DNA of 64,000 bases, from contig JADWOT020000005.1 in the NCBI GenBank assembly GCA_036345935.2, positions 1,488,001 through 1,552,000 of the forward strand, read 5' to 3'. The notes beneath the pieces were generated by a model. The model worked only from the letters and a program-made list of their open reading frames with translations. It did not search any database and was not told where the DNA came from. The first letter of the stretch is position 1; every line of letters starts with the position of its first letter. The position numbers were made by a program, and so were the translations under genes. Of this stretch, positions 12,548-24,360 are shown one piece after another. Origin of the DNA: Taenia hydatigena. Lineage: Eukaryota; Platyhelminthes; Cestoda; Cyclophyllidea; Taeniidae.

Positions 12548-13038
12548 CCAGTAGGTTTAGCCATTGGTATTAACTTCGGAACTACCTTCTACTGCGTTGG
12601 CGTTCTTCGAAGCGGCAAGTTTGAAACCATTGCCAATGCTCAGGGTTGCCGCAAAACACCGACCTGCGTGGCATTTATGGATAAAGAACATCTCATCGGC
12701 GAGGCCTCAAAGATCCAGGCTGCCATGAACCCAGCCAATGCAGTAGATGATGTAAAGCGTCCAACCCGACGTTGCTTCAACGATGAGGTCGTGCAAGGTG
12801 ACAGGAAGCGCTGGACATTCGTGATCATTTCAAAAGAGGAAATCGGGGGTTCAAGCAACGTGCTGTGGTAAGCCAAGACAATTCACTGTGGGGGAGTTCT
12901 CGTTTATGGTGCTGCTGGAGATGAAGAGGACAGCAGAGGCTTACTTGTGCGAGAAGGCGATCAATGCAGTCGACACAGTGCCAGCGAATTTTAATTGTAG
13001 CCAACGACAGGCAACACTTAATACTGGCAAAATAGCAG
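12548..13038 (+). pseudogene. HSP70 pseudogene, N-terminal ATPase fragment
   Basis: The reading resembles the N-terminal nucleotide-binding domain of cytosolic HSP70, an ATP-driven chaperone. Visible matches are [14 protein letters not shown] (family IGIDLGTTYSCVGV), [45 protein letters not shown] and, after a frame change, TAEAYLCEKAINAV and VPANFNCSQRQAT. The copy is broken: an in-frame TAA at 12,869-12,871, a net frameshift before about 12,888, and loss of homology soon after the QRQAT region. That leaves roughly 160 of about 640 residues. Key residues are changed too (phosphate-loop ID to IN, NDQG to NAQG). No intron is seen. Module M follows directly downstream. Confidence 0.93.
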
Positions 13039-13289
13039 CCATTAAATCTGACTTGTTATCTGTGCGAAGAAACAACTTTGTGTCACTATTCAACGGATTC
13101 TCAATCCATGACCAAATCACGCAGAGGCAACTTAGAATGAGAATGTCATAACATGGCAGATCAAGTATTTTGCGTCTAACTGCGCAAGGATGCTCACGCT
13201 TTTCACAAGCCGTGTTTCCCTACGCAAACACTAGAATTGATAATGGCAAGTACGCCATCAAATATAGTCGAGCTAATCTAGGTAAGATG

Positions 13290-13830
13290 TTGGCCAGAAT
13301 CGAGCAATCAGCTAAACACATTACGGATAGAGTAAGCACTGAATTTCTGCGGTGGGTAAATCGCTTGCCCATATAAGACTGCGGACAAATCCCCTATGAG
13401 CACACATCTGCAGCAATTTTAGACGAAAGGAAGAAGGTAATCGGCATGCAAATTGAATACCAAAACTGGCCGCAGCATGAGCGGATGAGGGACAAATGAT
13501 TGGGCTGGCACGTGTTGAGTGAGGGAAGGCATTTCGCGTTTTATCGAATGAGTACTTCGACTATGTTGGTTGAGAAGGACACTTGGCCGAGGGTCAATAG
13601 AGCAAGCACATTTGGCTGTTCAAGGGAGGAGCGTTATCGTCACGGCTTAACGCAGAATTTTAGTCTGAATATTGCCGCAATTCTTGCCGCCTTCTTCTGG
13701 AAGATGCAGTTGTACGAAATACTCAGTGTTAAAAGGCCTCGTAGGCAACGCTCCCAATTTGCTACATTTCATCCCTATGAGGACTCTCTCCGCGTCAGCG
13801 ACAATGCAATTTCTCACCACCATTGAAATT
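13290..13830 (+). repeat. Repeat module M, copy A (with an internal deletion)
   Basis: This is homologous to copy B at 6,736-7,256, in the opposite orientation. Compared with the right arm, it has lost 813 bp at 13,791-13,793, where CTCTCTC is joined through CGC to GTCAGCG. Copy B and the right-arm copy continue to resemble each other past that point, showing that this version is the derived one. Confidence 0.7.
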
Positions 13831-14242
13831 ATCGAAGCTGCCCCAGGATGATGCACCTGTCAATGTGCAATTCACAGTGATAATTAACAATCCATTTACG
13901 CGATCTGCATCCAGATGCTACAGTCCGATACTGTACGTCATGCCCCCAGGTGCTATGCAACAAATGCGACGAGAAGTTTGTCCTTGGGATGTTTGCAGGC
14001 TTAAAAACAATCATATTCGATTCGGAAGAAGTCTTGGCGCAATCCTTTTCTGCCTGATTGATTCATGTCAAGCGGATAGATACCTTAGACGTACTGCTAA
14101 CCAGTCAAAGACTGGGGTCAATCAAGCACCACATTTATCCCTAGCTGATCACCCCAACAAATGGACCCATACTCAGGCAGGCTCTGTTTTCTGGCCGACA
14201 TTCTCATGTCCATCAGCCACGATTCCTTTGTTTACTCGTTAA
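13823..14242 (+). CDS. Unrecognised 139-codon open frame (doubtful gene)
   Basis: The frame runs without a stop for 139 codons, but its first codon is TTG; the first ATG falls at about residue 40. It is rich in Cys, Arg and Pro with no signal peptide, membrane segment or motif I recognise. The right arm has the same frame with few substitutions. It begins 30 bases after the 813-bp deletion scar. It may be a chance frame. Confidence 0.2.
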   Translation: MKLSKLPQDDAPVNVQFTVIINNPFTRSASRCYSPILYVMPPGAMQQMRREVCPWDVCRLKNNHIRFGRSLGAILFCLIDSCQADRYLRRTANQSKTGVNQAPHLSLADHPNKWTHTQAGSVFWPTFSCPSATIPLFTR

Positions 14243-16480
14243 TTTGGTGGTGCGGACATCCACAATGAAGCCTGTACCCTTTGATTGTTTAGTTTAGAGC
14301 CTAAATGGGTCCTAAACATCCTCCTACTTAAACGTTGTTAGTAACGATGAGTGGAGAAGATGCCAGTTTTAGCATCTCCGAGAATCTGGCGGTTCTGTCG
14401 GAGGTACAGCAAGCTCGACAAGCTTGCTCACATTTGGCATAACGGTGCAAATGATTCAATGCAACAACCTGTGCCACCGTTGAAGGGACGCAGTGATGTA
14501 AGGAGGTGTGGAGGTAATTAGTTCAGTAGATAGAAAAAGGGATCGTTAGATAAATCAGTTAAGGGCTAAGCCGATGACCAGGCAGTTGGATTCACTGGAA
14601 TAAGGAGGGGACAAATCTCCTTACCTTCGCCTGTTCATACATGCATGTTATGCAAGTACCTACGTAATGCTGGCCAGTGGACGAGTTCAAACCCACACGA
14701 TGCCTATATCTCTGCAACTACTAGTCTCATAGCGGGAAGCACTGCAGTCGAGACGAATTAACAATTCGACCAAAGAAAAAGCAGAGGCCATGCAGAGTCT
14801 GCAGCATCATTACGGCTGCGGAGGTAGACGTCGAGACAATCAGTGTTACATCCAAGGTAGCCACCATAACACTGCATCTCCACTGAACACCTCATTTGTG
14901 AGCATTTTAGGGCCAATCCTATCAAGAAGCCTCTTATGCTAACAACGAATGCACAAAGTTTGATGGCTTTGACGAAAACACTCGTGCAAGTCAGGTTTAC
15001 ACATAGCAGTAGCCGTTGCGTCTTCTCTTTTCACACCTTAAAAAGCACAGTAAAGTTAGCCGAGAAAACCAATCAAGTCGGTTGAAGACTTCGTGAAATT
15101 GAACTGAGTCAGAAATAACACACATATTCTTATAGGAAAATGCAAGCTTTCTTCAGATTCACAGGGCAATGGAAGGGAGTAAAGCGGTGGCAAACATTCC
15201 TGTCACAAGTGCATTTGATAGAACACACTTATTCAATGCAGCGGTGCACGGTGCATAAACTACTGGTAGGACTTAAATCAAGAACGCTTACTTGGATGTG
15301 GGAACTATAATTTACCGCAGATATTTTTGCAAGTTATGACGCAGATTGATGCATCGCATGCATCAACAGGTAGTACCTTTTATAGGTTAACGACGGCTCT
15401 AGGATGCATCAAAATGAATGGCCTGAGAACCTATCCAGCCCATGATTATTAAAAATACAATACACATGTATGCTCAAGCAAAAAGTAAAAAATGTGACAC
15501 GGTCAACTGCAAAAATAAATAAATTCAGTCAGCAACAAGATTTGATGTCATTGAGCACAAGCATCAGACCTGACAAAATTTGATGTTTGCCAGTGCCTAA
15601 TGAGGACACCCAAACGGCCAATAGTGCCACTGGGAGAAGCGGCATAAACGTTTGTTCAAGATTTGCACAAACATGTGAATCGCGCAGGGAATAGGAAGGT
15701 AAAAAGCTGCCCTAACGAAAGTGCAATTAGCCCTAACTCACCCAAGTGTAAGTTGTACCCAATCGGCAGTATCTGCTGCAGGTACAAACGCCTACACATG
15801 ATAACACGGCGTTGTGCCTTATCAAACTAGATAGTAAAAAGACAACACATAATCCAATATAAATGGGTGCATGCATGATTATTTACGCTTCAAATTTGAC
15901 TAGTTTCTCTCTTCTTGCGTCCGCAATTTTAGCTCGCACTGGCGGTTGGTGCTTTCTGACTACAATGCCATGAAAGTGGGAGTTATCGCACCGTATCTCA
16001 CTTGGCAGAACTCCAAGAGTTTTGTCTACAATTCATCAGTGAGCAGCGACCAACAAAGCGCTCGTCATCGTCGGGTGTCTTATTGAGTAACGCGTCCTTT
16101 GCAAACTCGAAGGGCATGAATCTCGCTCATCACTTGGATCTAGAGACTCCGAACCGCAAAATATCTCCGCACCTGTCGAAGCAGAATGGATGTAGCCAAA
16201 TACGCTTAGTCATTGTGAAGACTTGAGATAATCTTACCAATCAAATCAGTGGGTTGACACCTAGTTGAATGATGATGGTGCGGGCTGCAAATTGACATCT
16301 CGTTCGTAGCAGAATCTTTACTACCACGGCTTGTGTTTGTTCAGATTACGCATGGTGAAGTTGCAGAAGATGCGTGTCAGTTTATCGATGGAGAGGAGCG
16401 TGCTCAAATACTCTTTCGGAAGGTACTGCAATGGTATCCGCATACAGTCATGCTTACGTATTCAATTCGAAAATGGAATG
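14243..16480. other. No supported gene
   Basis: Nothing recognisable through 15,900. Between 15,963 and 16,422 there are two short coding-like stretches (one with LQEFCLQFISEQ, faintly like the end of a BTB domain; one 78-base candidate exon at 16,345-16,422). The right-arm versions carry several amino-acid changes in few codons, so I do not call them exons. Confidence 0.5.
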
Positions 16481-16486
16481 CAAATT

Positions 16487-16512
16487 CACACACACACACG
16501 CACACACACACA
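16487..16512. repeat. (CA)n microsatellite
   Basis: An interrupted CA run of 26 bases with one CG in the middle. The right-arm copy (37,027-37,056) is 30 bases long, so the locus differs in length between arms. Confidence 0.95.
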
Positions 16513-17648
16513 TGCAAGTATTTTAACAATAAAATTGTTCACACATGTGTTCGTATATAGGCATGAAGTCACCAACACGAATGGCATCCCCACGGCATCA
16601 TGTATCCAAAAATCCGACCCCTACGATAAGAATTAAGCCACACTCATGAAATCAAAAGCTCTCGATTTAGCTAATTAAATTTACGGCAATACACACTCAT
16701 GCATTTATGATGTGTCGACTTGTTTAAACTAGACTTTTTGCCTGCATGCAAAGATACGTAAGCGTCGATTGCCACCGCCAAACTGCATCTGTATAGTATA
16801 GCAACAGTAATAACTGACTGCTAGTTTCTACGTTTCCACCCATTTTCCATGCATACCACCCCAAACGAAATTCCGGCCTTTTTTTTCAAAATTGATGTGC
16901 CACTCTACCGCCGAATAGTGCCTGGATTTGTTCTCTGGATGATTACTGCTTACAGCCTACTGCATGCCGCTCCAAGGTCTTTAGTAGAAAAGAAGTTGTT
17001 ATGAGGGGCGCACAACAAAACCTAAGGAGTCTGGTGCCATGTTTACCGAGCAAATGTACTGTCACCCCATCTATCAACTCGCTTAAGTTGCGTTGCTCAA
17101 TTTCAATTCGGTAGAGCCCAGACTCTATTAGTAAGACAAAGAGACGCTTTGATGGTCACTAAAATAGCGCCCCTTTCCAGAGCTGTGTGTTCATTTAGGC
17201 TGGTGCATAGAGCATGGACGATAATGAGTGCAAGGAATTGGTACATGTACGACCAAAATCAGGTGCTATAGTGAATGTGAGTCTGCGGGTGCCTTCGCTG
17301 ACTAACCAGGCGTGTCGAAGCCTGCAAAAGATGTTTTGCAGAAGAATGGGCAATGCATTAAGTGCGCGAGATATGGCTGAACTTGTCTGCGCTGTTCTTC
17401 TGCACAAGAAAGCGCATACATGTAACACACAATTTCTAAGTCGTTAATTGTAAATTGACAAATTATCAGTTTACTCTTAATTGACACCTTTCTAACCGAC
17501 GGTTTATTCCATCTTTGTACACCCGATGATTACTTTAGAGCAATTATTTCGTCCCATCGGTTTTGTCACAGACACTCCTCTTAGGAATAGCCTTGGCCAT
17601 TTTACTAGCTAGCCTTCAGTGCGTTAGTATTTTAGCCACTAAAAGAAA

Positions 17649-17673
17649 CTATGGTAAACATTTTTTACCATAG
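17649..17673. other. Perfect 10-bp stem hairpin
   Basis: CTATGGTAAA and TTTACCATAG are exact reverse complements around a 5-base loop (CATTT). The partner at 35,887-35,911 is identical. There is no coding context on either side within 1.5 kb. It might be a structured RNA, a tiny MITE tip or chance. Confidence 0.6.
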
Positions 17674-17699
17674 TATCGGAGATCACTAGATCCAACCAT

Positions 17700-19450
17700 G
17701 GCAGGCTCCATAAATATTTGCTTGAACAAGGTACCAATTCCTGTCGTGCAGTGTTTGCGTGTAATTCAATCAAAAGATGAGATTTATGGCGTAGACAGCG
17801 CAGTGTACTTGCAGCCTCGTAACTGGTATTTACTGCCCATATAAATCTAGATTACAAATTAGCAGAAGTAAGGTGAGCATGGCATGCATTATTTGTTTGA
17901 TAGGTTTCCATGGAAACAAACCAGAGAATAAAACATAGTTAGCCTCTGGATTATAGGAAAATGCAGATTAAAGATTCAGGTTTGGTATTTCAACGTGCAA
18001 GTTTTTGCTGTGGAGTGCACAAATGAGCTCTTCAACTCCAAATATGGGCTTGATTGTTTCATAAGCAAGAAGGCTTATTAATGACTCTATCCCTTACGCA
18101 TTACTACGCAACGTAATCTTTACGTAAAATAATCATGCTATTTCGTTTTATCCTTAGACAAGGATCCAATGAGGCTTGTTGTGCGCTTCCGGTTGATCGC
18201 ACAATCTCGGTATTGTCATCACCTCTTTCATGGTACAAATAACCTGGCCGACGTCAATTCTAGAGGCGGTGAGAAACGCTGAATTGGTAGGCCGCCAACA
18301 CATTACAGTGATCCCTTATCTGCACAAAACTGCATTTTAAATAATTGCTTGCTTCAAATCACATTTTTACGATAGGCTACAATCATCGAGCATTCAAATG
18401 ACGCTAAGGCAATGCACTGCTGGAGGATGGCACATCCGGTTTGACAAATTCTTGGCGTTCTAACCCAGACAAGGACGATTATCAGTGTGAAGTGGTTTGC
18501 AAAAATAGGTGTCTTGCCGCTACATTTTGTGGTGCATGCTGCTCAAGGTGTGATAATAAAAAGCCGTATTGCCATGAAAGTGCACGCCCTTATTTCTCTT
18601 CATTCTTGCTATTTTAATCAGAAGGACGTGCCAGAATTTTGACCTTTTGCGGCTAGCCGAGCGATGGCACAATTTTTGGTTTTGCTAAGACTTTGTTGCA
18701 AGAGTCATTTGTGCACTACATGTTTATTGAGTCTAAAGTAATTCAATCGTCAATAACTCAGCGCTATGGCACTTTTGCATTTGGTCAAAGAGTTGGTCTT
18801 TATCAATTACCGCTACGGCGACGGACGTTGAAATTGACTCAATTTTAGCGCTGAGTCTACAAGACTCGCTAAACGCTTACGCGGCTCAAAACTCCTGCCC
18901 AAAAAGATGCGCAACTCTGCAGCACCTTTTATTGCCGTAGCTGCTTTCGTCCATTGCTGACGGAGGAATCCACTCTCCTTCATGCAAAAATCATCATGAT
19001 ATTTTACCATTCCTTGAAAGCCTAGCACCTAGCATTTTCGTCATAGCGTGGTTAACATCTAGAACCAGAGGGCCACAGGGACGAACAATAATCAACAAGT
19101 GGCTCTGTTGTTATTGAAACCGAACGGAAAGAATGGTGCTTGTAAGAGCTGATCAGGTCGATTCGCCCTTCCATATTGTCGCTCAGAGCATCACAGCCAA
19201 ACTAAATGCTGCTGTATCAGTGATTCAGTCGATTTCGGGGTTATGGTAGCGACACATCAGTTGCTTTACATAGGTAACATTCGGCATCTACTTTGACACT
19301 CGAAGACGAGGTTTAACCACCACAATGCGACCCATGGTGTAGCGTAGTCTGTTAGCATGTACTGGCCATGTGCAGGTAACGTATGCATGCAACAATGATG
19401 AACGATGCAATAATACCGTGGGTAGTACAAAAGTGTAGTTTCACACTTGT
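17700..19450. other. No supported gene; one minus-strand open frame at 18,813-19,028
   Basis: The only notable frame is a 71-codon minus-strand stretch (starts MLGFQGMVKYHDDF) that has one substitution on the right arm. It has charged, helix-like composition and no recognised family. No upstream symporter exon could be found here despite looking. Confidence 0.5.
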
Positions 19451-19458
19451 GTATTTAG

Positions 19459-19669
19459 CACGGCGTTACCGGTAGCGAATTCGTGCACGCGAATTCGGCA
19501 CTAGTCCATACTATCCTCGTACTGCTGCTTTTGGAATTCTACACCAAAGCGCCGGGAGCCCGAACCATTGCCCAATTTGTAGACCATCGCTTCGGCTTAG
19601 TTGCCAACATTCTTACCATCACCATTAGTCTCTTCATTAGTCTCTACAACCTCACCGTTAGCATCACTG
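19459..19669 (+). CDS. Sodium:solute symporter (Dur3/urea transporter-like), internal exon
   Basis: The open stretch encodes a hydrophobic helix followed by KAPGARTIAQFVDHRFG and a second hydrophobic helix. The APGA(K/H/R)T...ARFG pattern between two membrane segments is characteristic of SSF transporters of the Dur3 urea/polyamine group, which use ion gradients to import small solutes. The spacing from APGA to the following GGS is 40 residues, matching my memory of that family. The exon ends at ACTG|GTGAGT in phase 1, and the next exon completes the codon as Gly in GGS. The true 5' boundary is uncertain (the frame opens at 19,459). A 12-base tandem duplication (ATTAGTCTCTTC unit) is present here but not on the right arm. 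Confidence 0.7.
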
Positions 19670-20540
19670 GTGAGTAATCCCTGTCTTCTCACTTACGTTT
19701 TGACAGTGATGTGCGCTGTAGTAAGTGGGATTGTCGTGGGAACCCAATGTCAGCCTGTTCAACCTCTAATTTCTGGCATTTACAGCTTCGTGAATGCGAT
19801 GAAGAATATGAAACTCCGCGTCGAGCAGTTGTGATGGCGTCAAGTTTCGTCAAATGGCAAGCCAAGGAATAGACATTTCTGCGATGCGGATTATGTCTCG
19901 GAAGATCGCCCAAGTTGGTTACACGCTTGCCGAAAAGGCAGAATCAAAACATAGGGTTGGTGGAAACCAGTCTAGAAATAACACGTTTTGGTAGGATAGC
20001 ATAAAATTACAGGGTACTAGATCAACCTCAGGTGCGCAAGCGTGTGCAGAGATGACGAATTCTCATATTCACCGTTCCAACTGCCGAACGAGCCCCGATG
20101 CTGATTCCTTGGCACTCCAATAAAGATTGCGACACTACTATATTGTGAAATAAAGCGAATTTGTCGCGAGATTTCATACATGGATGGAACATGTGGGTCT
20201 GTGTGCCTTAGAATTCAGGATAACCTCAGAAGTAGAACGCAAGAGCTTAGTTCGCTGGTTAAACAGAGTGAGTGATTGTGATTAGATCAAAGATGCTGCA
20301 TCTTCTTATAGGCATCCTTAGGAGAATAGTTTGGATTGAGTTAATCGCAAGGCAGTCTTTATTGTCAAAGAACTCATTGAAGAGCTGTTACTACGAACGC
20401 AAATGCAATTCTCTTGTTATGTTTGCTTTACTCGGTTTTGTTTTATTGTCTCCCATTGAAATATGCTAATAAGACAGAAAAACGAGGGCTAGTCATACAG
20501 AGTCACTTGCATCGGTGCTTCCTCTTCTTCCCTTTGGCAG

Positions 20541-20747
20541 GAGGTTCAACGGTTTTAAGTGTTGTGATCAAGGATGTGGGCGAGGCCGCCATCGTATCGC
20601 TGGTCTTCATTCTAGTTGGTACTATGCTGACTGTGACGTGGCGTCGAAGCTACAGTCCCATTCCCTACATCATCATTATTAATGTCCTCCTCATTTGCGC
20701 CATTCTCATACTCATTGTGCTGAATATGTCTACCTCTTCAGGACTTG
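20541..20747 (+). CDS. Sodium:solute symporter, following exon
   Basis: The exon starts after a pyrimidine-rich acceptor (CTTCCCTTTGGCAG) and ends at TTG|GTATGT, phase 1 on both sides. It encodes GGSTVLSVVIKDVGEAAIV, a hydrophobic helix, a short WRRSYSPIP turn and a second strongly hydrophobic helix. This fits the SSF order after the GGS signature (one helix, then the tyrosine-containing turn and the next helix). The intron from the previous exon is 871 bp. I could not find further symporter exons upstream or downstream, so the gene is partial here, either because other exons are too diverged to see or because it is a duplicated fragment. Confidence 0.65.
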
Positions 20748-22771
20748 GTATGTTTCCTTCATGACTGTCGCTGCTATTCTCTCCCAGCAAAGAGTGGAAC
20801 TTGACTGCTTTGAACTACTTTTGTAGATGTCTGCATAACATTACGATTTGAATGGCCACCGGTGCCTTGTCATTGATGTTCAAGCAGGTTTACGATGACA
20901 GGGTACAGGTCGTGCACACCGGTACGCATGAAACTAAGGCAAATAGGACTCAAGTAGAGTCAACACAAGCAAAACCTCCTTTATTCATCAGAAGCCTACG
21001 CTAATTTACACGAAATCACGACCAAGATTTCAAGACAAAGTGAGTTCACAAAAGAAAGGGCACAGTAGTGAGACACAACCATGGAAAGAATAATTGACTT
21101 GGAGGTAAATGTGGCGAAACCGTAGTTGTCTTCTCGCTAGATATTGTTTTTTTCGAAGATATCACCAAATAATTGCGTAAGATGGTCAGAGCAATTTACA
21201 AGTCTGCTAAGTTGCGCGGAATCTACGTGCTCAGATAAACATGGAGAGGATTGAGAGTGGAGCACAAGTGTTGCTAAATTTGTAGGCACTTATAGCAGAT
21301 GGGCTCACGCAATAAAAAGTGCTTGCTGAAGACAGATCCCTCTCAATTATTTTGTCATGTTTTTTGGCAAAAGTTGAGTGGTTGGAGGTAAAACAAGTTG
21401 TCTAGGTACCAGTCTCAATATTTTGGTAAATATCATGTTGACGGCCTCAATACCGACGATTTTCACTGCTCTTAGGCAGATAGGTGGTTATGTGTGTGCA
21501 AAAGAAAAACAATTTAATTTGGTTGGCTTTAAAAGGAAAACATGTAAAGGACAAGGTACAAGGTGGCTAAAGTTAAAATCTTGGCTGAGTTTTGAGGTAG
21601 GATACCGTGACTCAAAGATAAGTAGTTAACTTATCCAAAATGTCATCATCGTCATCAGATACTTCGATGCATCATAGAGTCGCGAATGGACGCAATGTGG
21701 CCTAAATTCACGGTGCTAAGAAAAAGGAATCAATTGTGATTAAGTGTTAACTTCTGCGCGACAACTTTGCGCTATTTTAACATGCGACACGTGACTTGAT
21801 CACACGTTCACCCGATATTTCCAATGCTTTGCAAAAAATCTCATTATGCGTCATATTCTTTCGTGCGTCTGGTGTATTATCTAATTTTACGTAATCTTTT
21901 GGGGTTTGTTGGATGCTTGTGCCTAACATTTATGCCCACTTTACACCAGACAAAATAGCTAACCTCCTAAAAATGGCTGGTTCGCAGTGCGCCAATCAAA
22001 CCCCTTATCAAACGCCTCCAACAACTTTTATTTCTCAGGCGACGAATTACTTTGCACTGAGCTTGGCATAAAAGGGTTGAGCTCATTTATTAGTGTATCA
22101 GTAGTGCCAGAGATATGCTCTTACAAAGTAGCAAGAAGTGGTTCTCCCATAATTTCTAAGGAAAGGGTACTGGATTGCCATCAATTATCAGGCTAGCATT
22201 GAAGCCAATGTTATAATCTGGGTAATCTATGTGGGTGAGTGACTCTAGTTCTATCCTCTGGAATGGATTACTCAGTCAGTTATCATACATGAGTCTGCCT
22301 AGCTGTTCGCCAGCGGAGAGCGGTCCTGAGTACGTGTTGCGTTCAGGCCCTAGTGGGAGTGCGTTTCCAAATGCGTTGCAGTCACAAGGAAGAATTGGTC
22401 ATGAGCACCTACCAGTGATCGGTTGGCATTAGACTTTGACACATTTATTGTACCCAAAGTGCAGCTACCGCAATAACCAGCCAATAGAGAGCAAGGGATC
22501 TAGCGCGAGACCATTTCTAGCGCGTCCATCATAAGAGCGAACTCATTTAAATACCAATGAAAGTAAAGGACCATGCCGGGAACTTCACTCGTCAATACAG
22601 AATAATCGAATGTAGTCAGTCATTCAATTGCCACGTTAGGACAGAGCAGTGCCGACTAGATCGTTTCCTGCATTAATGAAGCCTGCAATAAAAAACAGGG
22701 TGTTCAGCCAACTTGCGTATGAGCTATCTTGTAATAATCGGTGTAAGTAAAAGAGATACTAGTGTGCACAG
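20748..22771. other. No supported gene
   Basis: If the symporter gene continues, this would be intronic. An R2-related motif (TTATAGCAGATGGGCT) lies at about 21,290. Open frames of 67-83 codons at 21,378, 21,987 and 22,229 show no recognisable domain. Confidence 0.5.
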
Positions 22772-22918
22772 ACCTACAAGAAGGTTGACAACAGCACTGG
22801 AGCCATGGAGGAGAACAGAGCCGAAGTGACCAAAGTGGTGGAGGAGGACCCACCGCCAGTGGTGGTCGATTCAGGACTCAAAGCGGGCTCCTTCGTCGCT
22901 GCAATTACCTGTGTAGTT
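22772..22918 (+). CDS. Plausible 49-codon exon, unidentified
   Basis: The exon sits between GTGCACAG| and GTT|GTGAGT and is phase 0 at both ends. The peptide has an acidic, proline-containing linker (VTKVVEEDPPPVVVDSG) leading into a hydrophobic run (AGSFVAAITCVV), as in a juxtamembrane segment. The right-arm protein is identical across the exon. Its phase does not follow from the phase-1 donor at 20,747, so it cannot be the immediately next symporter exon; it may belong to another gene or to a later exon. Confidence 0.35.
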
Positions 22919-23499
22919 GTGAGTCTTTTGGCAGCAACAGGCACTCCTTCTCCCTCTACGCGAAGCAACGAATTGCCTCCATGGTGTCGTTCAAAATATG
23001 CATGTCAACTAATTGCAAAATGTGCATAATGAGCAATTGGAACAGCCTTAACAAGTACGCCAATCGCACCATCTGCAGTGGACTTCATGGCTGGGATAGT
23101 GATAATTAACCTGAAGATTTATTTTCGTGACTTCATGCAAATACCGTCGCAGGCTGGGTTCAAGTTACCCTGGTCACTTCTGGGCAACACTTCAGTGTGC
23201 GCTAAAACGAGTAGAAAGGGCTCACATCCATTCAACTATGGCATAACAATGCTCGCTTTTTGCTCTCTTTAATAATGCTTTTGGACCCATGTGAGCCATT
23301 AATTTGAATGAGTTTACTAACAATGACAGAAACGTTTTGTCCTGGATTTAAGCCCGTAAACACACGGCTTCGATTTTCGAAAGGCAAAAGTCTCGCTGTG
23401 ATACGCATTGTCAAGTAACTAACGGATAAAATAACCAACAACAGAGTCTTGGGGCCTAGGTGGTGGATTCCACGTTGTGCGCACCGCGTAAGGGATGAC

Positions 23500-24360
23500 C
23501 GAGTGGCTGGGATGCATTCACGGATGGACTGTGCTTGGGTCTAAGCTCATCGGACTCCACCCCAATGTTCCCCATTCAACAGCCAGGTGGACCCACGCAT
23601 GTTGACTTGGGTCCGTTGTCCATTTTACACTAACCAAAGCAGCTTTGCGGTCTCACGTTGAAGTATGAATGATGAACGGTTAGTTACTGATGGAATGAAA
23701 CCAACACTTTCGAAAACGAAGTCGTTTATTTAATGGCGTTTCGACAGCAGATAATTCCGATGTTGCCGGTCACTCATTTTGTAAAGTCTTTGATATCCCT
23801 CTACCCATTGACTTACTCTCACCTAGAAGGGACGAAAATTTGCATTCAATTATATGCACATATAGATGTGCGCGCCTCCATCCATGTGGTTTAACTTGCA
23901 GGATGCAAGTTCAGCCTGACCGACCTGTAGGCCGAAGTCGGTCCTGTGCCACCGACGATGCCGAGACTTTACTTGGCACTCATTAAACAGCATCAGGATG
24001 AAGTGTGGTGGCAAGAAATGCCAGCCAGTCTAGTGCCTGTTACTCCAAGTAGTAATTCGCGTCCACTTGATTACGTCAGGCGGTTTCCTAAACAAATAGC
24101 AATTCTTGTGAAAGGAATAACCAAGGTGGAAACGGTTTCCTTGATGCATATGAGAGAAAACATACTGAAACGGCAGGCGACTTTTTGCACCTATCTCCAC
24201 GATAAGTGGTTGTTTGAAAACTCTTCATGTTCGCGCTTTCCTATTAGTGCGGTTACCTCAAAACCTCATTGCAAACTTACTGTGCTTTACGAAGAAAACG
24301 AAAAATGCCCGAAAGTAAGCAAACAATATCTCGGCAATGACTTACAAAAGGCATCTTAGA
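23500..24360 (-). repeat. Central repeat block b, left copy
   Basis: This block recurs at near identity in the right arm (29,270-30,030) and at roughly 70-75% in the spacer (25,540-26,340, same orientation as the right copy). It contains a 137-codon plus-strand frame at 23,946-24,359 (first ATG at 23,958) which I do not recognise. That frame is not open in the diverged spacer copy, which argues against its being a gene. Confidence 0.6.

Noticed and set aside
14680..14710. GAGTTCAAACCC resembling a tRNA B box.
   Set aside because: No A box, acceptor stem or anticodon arm could be folded around it.
15963..16226. Frame with LQEFCLQFISEQ, faintly like the end of a BTB domain.
   Set aside because: Only a dozen residues resemble it, the frame lacks an ATG, an alternative frame is equally open, and the right arm has non-conservative changes.
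16345..16422. A 78-bp candidate exon with acceptor TTGTTCAG and donor AAG|GTACTG.
   Set aside because: The right-arm version has three amino-acid changes in 26 codons, far above the background divergence of the arms, and a weaker donor. This looks unconstrained.
19475..19500. GAATTC twice around GTGCAC followed by GGCACTAG, resembling a cDNA cloning adaptor.
   Set aside because: It lies inside the symporter frame, is present on both arms, and does not match the usual adaptor exactly. Coincidence is likelier than vector contamination.
23946..24359. 137-codon frame conserved on both arms.
   Set aside because: The diverged paralog in the spacer (25,540-25,960) does not keep it open, so it is probably a chance frame in repeat block b.
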